In this document: positions 1 through 4,305 of the stretch, in pieces
Layout: each line of letters begins with the position of its first letter
Position numbering within the stretch: position 1 is the stretch's first letter
DNA from: a virus
Virus record (IMG/VR): IMGVR_UViG_3300000930_000252
Span: 1-20,438 of that record
Strand: one strand, 5' to 3'
Length of the DNA stretch: 20,438 nucleotides
Made by a program: the position numbers and the translations under genes
The notes under the pieces: generated by a model
The model's database searches: none
Seen by the model: only the letters and a program-made list of their open reading frames with translations
Told to the model about the DNA's origin: nothing

Positions 1-31
1 CGCTTGAACGATGCGCTTCGTGAGTTAACGC

Positions 32-541
32 TCAGATCGTGAGCTTCGTAGTTGCCAGCGCGAAAGCGAGAAGTCGTTCGAGCTGTTCTGATTCAGCCTT
101 GATCGCCAGCTTGCCACATGGATCGATGACTTTGAGTTCTATCGTCTTCGAGTTGCGTTCGAAGAATAGAATGATCTCATGCCCTTCGATCACTTTCTGA
201 ACCACTGCGCGATGACTCTTCTGATGAGTGACATCATCGAAGTCTCGCTCGTCGATCAGGTAACTGATCGCGTTCACATCGAATCCGAAACTGCCGAGAT
301 AGTACAAGAACGGTTGGCGATGCCGCTGAATGAAGTCTCGAACATCTCTCGCCTCGACACAATCGAAGCGACCATGCTCGCACAGCGCCACATGCTCGAA
401 CATCTCGCTTGATGCGAAAGTCGCTGCCACCAAGAACTTCGGACCATCCTCATCTTGCGCTGGTCGCACGCTCCAGTAAAAGTTGTTGTCGACCAGCAAC
501 TGCTTAGCTTCTTTCAGCGTCATTCGTTTTTTGGTATTCAT
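32..541 (-). CDS. Hypothetical phage protein, 169 aa
   Basis: I do not recognise this family. The ATG at 541 is preceded by TAGGAGACAAAC, the leader shared by all seven genes of this block, which fixes the start. The product is soluble, of mixed charge, with no signal peptide or membrane segment. The N-terminus is basic (MNTKKRMTLKEAKQLL) and looks like a short helix; the middle (about residues 60-110) is rich in aromatic and acidic residues; the C-terminus is a hydrophobic helix-like stretch (LERLLAFALATTKL). It lies 21 bp after the preceding gene with no ribozyme or hairpin between them, so it is probably translated from the same processed message. It is the last gene seen; what follows is outside the window. 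Confidence 0.72.
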   Translation of the reverse strand: MNTKKRMTLKEAKQLLVDNNFYWSVRPAQDEDGPKFLVAATFASSEMFEHVALCEHGRFDCVEARDVRDFIQRHRQPFLYYLGSFGFDVNAISYLIDERDFDDVTHQKSHRAVVQKVIEGHEIILFFERNSKTIELKVIDPCGKLAIKAESEQLERLLAFALATTKLTI

Positions 542-562
542 GTTTGTCTCCTAGTTCGGGAA

Positions 563-883
563 TTACTTGTTCAGTCGCTTGGCTTGTTCAGGCCACTCGA
601 TGTGATCATCAGGCCACTGCTTGCGATCATCAAGATCAGCGAGTCGCTGAGCTTCTTGCCACTGAGACGTTGTGAGATACTTAGCCTCGCCGCTAACACG
701 AACGAAGCACGATCCGTTGTTGCTAAAAAACAACTGATAGATCCGATGCCATCGACTGCCGAGCTTGATCATCAGATGAGTCGGTGAACCATTCTTCGAA
801 GTGTAGCCATCGATTGTTAGGTTCGGCCTAACGTCTTTCGCCTTCGCCTCAGTGAACTTCGTTTCAAGATATTGAACGCTCAT
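563..883 (-). CDS. Small phage protein, 106 aa, conserved type
   Basis: The ATG at 883 follows TAACTAGGAGACAATC. The centre (residues about 25-65) has the pattern of a small phage protein I have a loose memory of: a G-Y-T-S-x-N-G-S-P-T segment, then LGSRWHRIYQLFFSNNGS and a V-R-V strand. This suggests a compact beta-rich fold with conserved Trp, Arg and aromatic residues, but no function is known to me. The C-terminus is hydrophilic with three Trp residues (SQWQEAQ, KQWPDD, IEWPE). The gene is preceded by an 82 bp gap with strong hairpins and followed closely by the last gene of the block. Function unassigned. Confidence 0.75.
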   Translation of the reverse strand: MSVQYLETKFTEAKAKDVRPNLTIDGYTSKNGSPTHLMIKLGSRWHRIYQLFFSNNGSCFVRVSGEAKYLTTSQWQEAQRLADLDDRKQWPDDHIEWPEQAKRLNK

Positions 884-911
884 GATTGTCTCCTAGTTAG
901 TAACGAGTAAG

Positions 912-962
912 AACGAAGACGAGCAGTCGATGAACTGCTCGCGGTTCGTTGCTACTCAGCAA
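912..962 (-). promoter_or_regulatory. Intergenic double hairpin (no hammerhead core)
   Basis: On the minus strand, right after the DUF932 gene, UUGCU-GAGU-AGCAA (962-949) is followed by a long hairpin. Its inner stem is CGAGCAGU/ACUGCUCG (941-934 with 927-920, loop UCAUCG), and it extends through a small internal loop by AACGAA/UUCGUU (950-945 with 917-912). The two hairpins compete for two bases. The 3' flank has CUUAC and no U-run, so it is a poor intrinsic terminator. It occupies the place where three other gaps of this block carry a ribozyme, and may protect or delimit the message end. No CUGAUGA or GAAA core is present. Confidence 0.6.
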
Positions 963-965
963 GTC

Positions 966-1862
966 TTACGCACTCATGGTGAATGCGAGATCCCATGCCT
1001 TGTCGCATGTCTTATCGTCGAGTGCCAAGAACGCTCGCTCTGCTGCGCTCGGCTTTCCAACTCGCGTCTTGTCATGCTGAATGAATCCAGTGACCATGTT
1101 CGCGAGTTGCCATGGTGTCGCTCGACGAGCGCTGACTTCGACGCCAGTTTTCAACTGCTCACGTTGAAGACGATCGATCATCTGACCAATGTGCTTCTTG
1201 TGACGGCTGATCTTCGACTCAGTCGATGCTTCTGCTGGCGGCGGAAACATCTGAGCGAGGAACTCAGCGGTGTCGACTCGTCGTTCGTTCAGCTTGTTCG
1301 CTGCTTCGACGATGTTATCGTACTTAGCGGCGAGCGTTCTGAACTCATCGACAGTCGAATCGAAGTGATCTCGGAATCCGCCAGTGTGACGAAGCGAGAC
1401 GGTAGTGCCTTGAACCTTGCGCATCATCTGCAAGTTCGAACAAGCATCTCTGAACATGCCAGCAGATGCGATGAACTTGAACCCGAAGTCAGCTCGAAGC
1501 ACGAAGCGCGGCCAGAGCGAGTCGTCGCCGCGAGCGAGCGTTCGTCGATGCTCGTTCGTCGGTGCGATCGAAACACGATGCCCGTTCTTGCCCCAGCAGC
1601 AATCGACTTTGATCTGATCATCTTGCAAGCCGAAACCTTCGGCAGCGATGCGACAGATGTCGACTACATCATCGAGCGTATGCTCTTGGTAGCCTCGCTT
1701 CATCGTTCGAGGAAACCATGCTTCCGGTCCTTCGATGTCAGTGCGACAGATCCCGTAGTGGGGTGTCGGCATGTTATCTGGCCCCATCAGCGGCAGCTTC
1801 ATCGTCTCGCCGAAAGTGCTTCGGATCTTCTCTTCAACATTGTTTGCGAATGCGATACTCAT
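966..1862 (-). CDS. DUF932 family phage/plasmid protein, 298 aa
   Basis: The start is the ATG at 1862 behind TTAGGAGACTAACT; the frame stays open upstream to 2195, but that part crosses a ribozyme and the preceding gene and is not coding. DUF932 features are visible: a central strand-rich part with FVLRADFGFKFIASAGMFRDAC at about residues 131-152 and the R-D-A-C-x-N-L-Q-M-M signature, followed by VSLRHTGGF. The C-terminal helical part has RATPWQLANMVTGFIQHD, matching the family's W-x-x-x-N-x-x-T motif. Family members occur in phages, plasmids and integrative elements; their biochemical role is not settled. The gene follows the first-described ribozyme (1886-1945), whose self-cleavage would give this gene its own 5' end. 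Confidence 0.85.
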   Translation of the reverse strand: MSIAFANNVEEKIRSTFGETMKLPLMGPDNMPTPHYGICRTDIEGPEAWFPRTMKRGYQEHTLDDVVDICRIAAEGFGLQDDQIKVDCCWGKNGHRVSIAPTNEHRRTLARGDDSLWPRFVLRADFGFKFIASAGMFRDACSNLQMMRKVQGTTVSLRHTGGFRDHFDSTVDEFRTLAAKYDNIVEAANKLNERRVDTAEFLAQMFPPPAEASTESKISRHKKHIGQMIDRLQREQLKTGVEVSARRATPWQLANMVTGFIQHDKTRVGKPSAAERAFLALDDKTCDKAWDLAFTMSA

Positions 1863-1885
1863 AGTTAGTCTCCTAAGAATTGAAT

Positions 1886-1945
1886 GCCCGTTCTCATCAG
1901 TGCGGGGATGGGCTTGATCCCGCAGACGCCTTGCGGCGTTTCGAG
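1886..1945 (-). ncRNA. Type II hammerhead ribozyme, copy 1 (weakest stem II)
   Basis: Minus strand, 5' to 3': CUC (stem II 5' side, 1945-1943), GAAA (1942-1939), stem III CGCC-GCAA-GGCG (1938-1927), U-C cleavage site (1926-1925, cut expected between 1925 and 1924), stem I UGCGGG (1924-1919) pairing with CCCGCA (1906-1901), CUGAUGA (1900-1894), GAA (stem II 3' side). The stem I loop has GCCC (1913-1910), complementary to GGGC (1889-1886) just past stem II, giving a 4 bp pseudoknot. Stem II has only C-G and U-A; the third pair seen in the other copies is a C/A mismatch here. It lies 8 nt after the stop of the upstream gene and 24 nt before the DUF932 start. Confidence 0.87.
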
Positions 1946-1953
1946 TTTGGCGA

Positions 1954-2550
1954 TCACTCGCTGTCTTCGAAAGCGATGACAGCATCGATCGCAGGATCGA
2001 CGAACGGATGAACAGCGACCTCATCGAGAAGCGCTTCTGTCTGCTTCGGTTCTTCGACATCGCCGAAGACGATGCGAGCAGTGCTGAACTTCGCAGCGAT
2101 CTTTCGATCGATCTGCGATTCGAACTCTTCGAGCGCCTCGCCGATCTTGTCATCAAAGTCGAACGATTCAAGCGCCTCGCCGATCTTCTCATCAAAGTCG
2201 ATGTAGCTGAGCTGCTCTTCGATCGCAGTGTCGAAGTCGTACTCGTTCACTGCTTCCCCGATCTCATAGCTGAAGTCATGTTCGCTGATCGCTTCAGTCA
2301 TCAAGTGATCGAAGTCATAGTCGTTCAGCTTCTCATCGACGAGTTCATCAACCGCTTCGAGTTGCTGCGTCAGTTCTTCGATCTTCATCTTCAAGTCGCC
2401 GATCTCGTCTTCGTGAGTCAGAACGAGATGATCGATGCGGTCGAGCATCTGCCCCATCGTCTCGACTGACGCACCATGATCGACGAGCATGAACCAGCGA
2501 AGGTTCTTAAAGATTCGAGCAATAGCTTTCTTGATGTTTAGAACTTTCAT
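1954..2550 (-). CDS. Acidic repeat protein, 198 aa, with five 13-residue repeats
   Basis: Not a family I recognise. The ATG at 2550 follows AATAGGAGACAACT. Residues 1-25 are basic and partly hydrophobic (KKAIARIFKNLRWFML). Residues 35-75 are a heptad-like helix and probable coiled coil. Residues 79-143 are five tandem 13-residue units, each beginning D-F (DFDHLMTEAISEH, DFSYEIGEAVNEY, DFDTAIEEQLSYI, DFDEKIGEALESF, DFDDKIGEALEEF). The tail is acidic (EALLDEVAV, AFEDSE). Strong negative charge and amphipathic repeats suggest a rod or an interaction surface, possibly a mimic or inhibitor of a basic or nucleic acid-binding host factor; that is guesswork. It is flanked by ribozymes on both sides, so its message should be released as a single-gene unit. 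Confidence 0.8.
   Translation of the reverse strand: MKVLNIKKAIARIFKNLRWFMLVDHGASVETMGQMLDRIDHLVLTHEDEIGDLKMKIEELTQQLEAVDELVDEKLNDYDFDHLMTEAISEHDFSYEIGEAVNEYDFDTAIEEQLSYIDFDEKIGEALESFDFDDKIGEALEEFESQIDRKIAAKFSTARIVFGDVEEPKQTEALLDEVAVHPFVDPAIDAVIAFEDSE
2122..2316 (-). repeat. Five in-frame 39 bp tandem repeats
   Basis: This stretch encodes the five 13-residue D-F-x-x-x-I-x-E-A-x units of the 198 aa protein. The units at the low-coordinate end are nearly identical in DNA (both encode KIGEALE), while the earlier ones have diverged. That gradient fits repeat expansion by slippage or unequal recombination at the 3' end of the array. Confidence 0.8.
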
Positions 2551-2571
2551 AGTTGTCTCCTATTGAATGTT

Positions 2572-2631
2572 TGCGCTGTCTCATCAGTGCGGGAAGCGCA
2601 GAACCCCGCAGACGCCTTTCGGCGTTTCGAC
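2572..2631 (-). ncRNA. Type II hammerhead ribozyme, copy 2
   Basis: Minus strand: stem II 5' side GUC (2631-2629), GAAA (2628-2625), stem III CGCC-GAAA-GGCG (2624-2613), U-C (2612-2611, cleavage expected between 2611 and 2610), stem I UGCGGG (2610-2605) with CCCGCA (2593-2588), CUGAUGA (2587-2581), stem II 3' side GAC (2580-2578). The stem I loop contains UGCGCU (2600-2595), the exact complement of AGCGCA (2577-2572) immediately after stem II: a 6 bp pseudoknot. All conserved hammerhead core bases are present. Stem II starts on the base after the UAA stop codon of the preceding gene; the next start codon is 22 nt beyond the pseudoknot. Confidence 0.94.
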
Positions 2632-2889
2632 TTAGAAGCGATAGAACCTCTCTGGACCGTTCGTGTAACCTTCAAGAACAAACTCAGTCACCATCTCATC
2701 AAGCAGCGACATGAGTACCGGGTAGGTGTTGAAGTTCGCAGCGAAGTGAGGCATCGCGTTCCATGCTTCTTCGAGCGTGAACTTCTTCGATGTCAGAAAG
2801 TTATTACGAAGGGCATTAAAGTATGTTTTCTTGCATTCAAGCCGCTGCTCGTACTCGCTGAGTCTTGTTCGCGTTATGGCACTACTCAT
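2632..2889 (-). CDS. Hypothetical small phage protein, 85 aa
   Basis: The start is the ATG at 2889 behind CTAAGGAGACAACT; an open extension to 2988 overlaps the preceding gene and lacks a binding site. The product is small, helical and mildly basic at the N-terminus (RTRLSEYEQRLECKKTYFNAL), with an aromatic C-terminus (GPERFYRF). I do not recognise the family. Its UAA stop abuts copy 2 of the hammerhead ribozyme, so after cleavage its message would end in the short ribozyme stem III hairpin, which could stabilise the 3' end. It lies only 26 bp after the preceding gene and is probably translated with it. Confidence 0.72.
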   Translation of the reverse strand: MSSAITRTRLSEYEQRLECKKTYFNALRNNFLTSKKFTLEEAWNAMPHFAANFNTYPVLMSLLDEMVTEFVLEGYTNGPERFYRF

Positions 2890-2915
2890 AGTTGTCTCCT
2901 TAGTTGAAGTTCTAA

Positions 2916-3275
2916 TCAGTGAGATCGGACGATAGCGTGAGTCTCGAACGCTGCGATCTCTCGGATGCCAGCGTGACTGGCGAAGCATGTGAGATCCTTG
3001 CTGATCTGAGTGAACAGATAGCAGTTCGGATTGTGAACGCTTTCAGGGATCTCAGCAGCGATGAAGAATCGATACTCCCAGTTCATCGACTCAGCGAATT
3101 GCTTCGCCGCTTCGACGATGTTCTCATGATCGTTCATCTCCCAGTCCCATCCGTAGCGCTTGCGGTTGCCAGCGCTTGTCGGTCCAGACATGACGAGCAT
3201 TCGCTTGCTTCGATGACTCGTCGCAGGAAGAACTCGAACTCGAATCGCTTGCAGTGTTTGAATGTTAGCACTCAT
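2916..3275 (-). CDS. Hypothetical phage protein, 119 aa
   Basis: The ATG at 3275 follows AACTAGGAGACAACT. The N-terminus (IRVRVLPATSHRSKRMLVMSG) has the shape of small phage proteins that begin with a V-x-x-L-P-A-T strand followed by a basic R-x-x-R turn and a second strand. A helix (ENIVEAAKQFAESMNWEYRF) and a strand region follow. The pattern is familiar from phage accessory regions but has no function I can name. The gene follows ribozyme copy 3, so it should head the message fragment released by that ribozyme, together with the 85 aa gene downstream. No signal peptide or membrane segment. Confidence 0.75.
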   Translation of the reverse strand: MSANIQTLQAIRVRVLPATSHRSKRMLVMSGPTSAGNRKRYGWDWEMNDHENIVEAAKQFAESMNWEYRFFIAAEIPESVHNPNCYLFTQISKDLTCFASHAGIREIAAFETHAIVRSH

Positions 3276-3293
3276 AGTTGTCTCCTAGTTGTG

Positions 3294-3353
3294 TGGCTTG
3301 TCTCATCAGTGATCGAGTAGCCAACTCGATCAGACGCCTTGCGGCGTTTCGAC
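3294..3353 (-). ncRNA. Type II hammerhead ribozyme, copy 3 (best formed)
   Basis: Minus strand: stem II 5' side GUC (3353-3351), GAAA (3350-3347), stem III CGCC-GCAA-GGCG (3346-3335), U-C (3334-3333, cleavage expected between 3333 and 3332), stem I UGAUCGAGU (3332-3324) pairing perfectly over 9 bp with ACUCGAUCA (3318-3310), CUGAUGA (3309-3303), stem II 3' side GAC (3302-3300). The 5 nt stem I loop UGGCU (3323-3319) is the exact complement of AGCCA (3298-3294). The G of the UAG stop codon of the preceding gene is the first base of stem II. Stem I and the pseudoknot differ completely from copies 1 and 2 yet pair, so they covary. The ribosome binding site of the next gene follows about 8 nt beyond the pseudoknot. 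Confidence 0.95.
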
Positions 3354-3655
3354 TAATAGCTTTCGTATCGAACAGCATTAAGCATCTGAGCGACAGCAGG
3401 ACTAACAGTCTTCGTATTGTTCGCCATCAAAACCGTGTTGATCATTCGAGCGATCGTCAAACCACTGACATCGCCAGCGGGCAAGTTGATGCTCAGCGGC
3501 TGAATGCCGCCGATGTCCACGTTAGTGAAGATCTTGAAAGATCGATTGTCGTAGCTGCCCGTTAGCGAGCAGTTGCCGATGTAACCGGATCGAGCTTCGA
3601 TGTTCGGGAAGATCTTGTTCAAGATGTTCGCAGCTTGTTCATGTGAAGTCTTCAT
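3353..3655 (-). CDS. Hypothetical small phage protein, 100 aa
   Basis: The ATG at 3655 follows AACTAGGAGACAACC. The product is neutral and soluble: an N-terminal helix (EQAANILNKIFPNIEA), a central Gly/Ser-rich beta region (GYIGNCSLTGSYDNRSFKIF), and a C-terminal helix pair (TIARMINTVLMANN, VAQMLNAVRYES). I do not recognise the family. It is the first gene after the 600 nt structured region and a hairpin at 3692-3719. Its UAG stop overlaps the first base of ribozyme copy 3, so coding sequence and ribozyme are fused without a spacer. Confidence 0.72.
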   Translation of the reverse strand: MKTSHEQAANILNKIFPNIEARSGYIGNCSLTGSYDNRSFKIFTNVDIGGIQPLSINLPAGDVSGLTIARMINTVLMANNTKTVSPAVAQMLNAVRYESY

Positions 3656-3691
3656 GGTTGTCTCCTAGTTTTAGAAAGTAAGAACGAGAAA

Positions 3692-3719
3692 GAGCATCGC
3701 GTTCATGACAGCGATGCTC
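3692..3719 (-). terminator. Hairpin with U-rich tail, possible terminator
   Basis: Minus strand GAGCAUCGC (3719-3711), 10 nt loop, GCGAUGCUC (3700-3692): 9 perfect base pairs, followed by UUUCUCGUUCUU. The tail is U-rich but interrupted, so termination may be partial. It would mark the 3' end of the structured RNA or act as the 5' hairpin of the following message. ACGA before and UCGU after can extend the stem, an arrangement similar to the hairpin at 912-950. Confidence 0.55.
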
Positions 3720-4246
3720 AGATTCGTACCGACTTTGCATTCGGTGAATCGCGTCTATCGTTCGATGTGTTCTGAGTGACCAGCTGGTTTCAGATCGCAT
3801 CGTTCTAATGAGCGGCGATTCTCTTTCGACCGTAACCGGTCACCGCTGTGCCCGCGCCGCTTCGCAGCGGTGCGTATCAGCGGGGCAGAGGACTTTCTCA
3901 CCTTGCGGTTCGAGATGGGATCTTCATGATCCGCCCTTGATCTGCGGTCGTTCGTTTGCCGGATCTTTCGATCGTTCGGCGACCGCGAGACTTCTGCTCG
4001 CTTCAGGATTCCATTCCCGATGTCTATACATTAGAACAGAAAGGGTAGAACTACGCAAGGCCCCTAGTTCCTCGCCCACAGCGATAGACCCGGCGTTTCA
4101 CGGCATTTAAGCGATTCTCTTCTGAGGATTCCCATCACATCGCCACACTCATCAGGATCGAGCAGGACGAGCGCAGATGATCGCATAGCAGGTTATGCGA
4201 ATAAGGAATCGAGCGAGCGTAGGCGATGCGCTGCTGACATGAGAAC

Positions 4247-4289
4247 GAACTCTCGCCACTCAGCGGGATAGGATGAGCGACGAGAGTTC
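4247..4289 (-). terminator. 16 bp hairpin after the methyltransferase gene
   Basis: The arms 4289-4274 and 4262-4247 pair over 16 consecutive positions on the minus strand (14 Watson-Crick, 2 G-U), with an 11 nt loop. It begins 17 nt after the methyltransferase stop and is followed by GUUCUCAUGUC, a weak U tail. It is either a leaky terminator, a 3' stabiliser, or the first domain of the structured RNA that follows. Confidence 0.55.
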
Positions 4290-4305
4290 CTAGCGCGACA
4301 AGCGC

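Larger units (their letters stand above)
3692..4289 (-). ncRNA. Putative large structured non-coding RNA, about 600 nt
   Basis: No credible gene fits the 650 bp between 4305 and 3656, but the minus strand can form many stems: a 16 bp stem (4289-4274 with 4262-4247, two G-U pairs that would be A/C mismatches on the plus strand); UCGCAUA/UAUGCGA (4200-4181), enclosed by CAUCGCC/GGCGAUG (4228-4222 with 4144-4138); GCGAG/CUCGC (4001-3985); GCGGUCG/CGACCGC (3986-3980 with 3950-3944) around a GAUC-GAAA-GAUC hairpin (3973-3962); GGAUC/GAUCC (3932-3918); UCUC..ACC-GCAA-GGU-GAGA (3915-3896); CCGCU-GCGA-AGCGG (3870-3857); a two-part 10 bp stem (3750-3721); and a long-range GUCUAUCG/CGAUAGAC pair (4089-4082 with 3760-3753). 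Three GNRA loops and the G-U pairs favour minus-strand transcription. Size and phage setting recall the GOLLD and ROOL classes; I cannot show membership. The exact ends are unknown. Confidence 0.62.

Noticed and set aside
930-1868. Long plus-strand frame (312 codons) opposite the DUF932 gene
   Set aside because: Antisense shadow of a clear minus-strand gene; it lacks a binding site and recognisable protein features. The same holds for the 262-codon frame at 6415-7203.
1863-2195. Upstream extension of the DUF932 frame to 409 codons
   Set aside because: It would read through a hammerhead and the 198 aa gene; the shared leader puts the start at 1862.
3840-3935. Resemblance of the minus strand to 5S rRNA loop C (CCCAUCUCGAACC) and of the plus strand to a tRNA T-arm
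   Set aside because: The helices of 5S rRNA and of a tRNA acceptor/T stem cannot be drawn here; the same bases form better GNRA-capped hairpins.
3808-4110. Plus-strand reading frame of 100 codons in the non-coding region
   Set aside because: No ribosome binding site, low-complexity unrelated composition, opposite strand to all genes, and it overlies the structured RNA.
4095-4155. CUGAUGAG followed by GUGAAACGCC in the structured RNA, as if a fourth hammerhead in the other permutation
   Set aside because: No helix II can close between the two boxes with the required G-C pair, and there is no GGCGU partner followed by a cleavage base for stem III.
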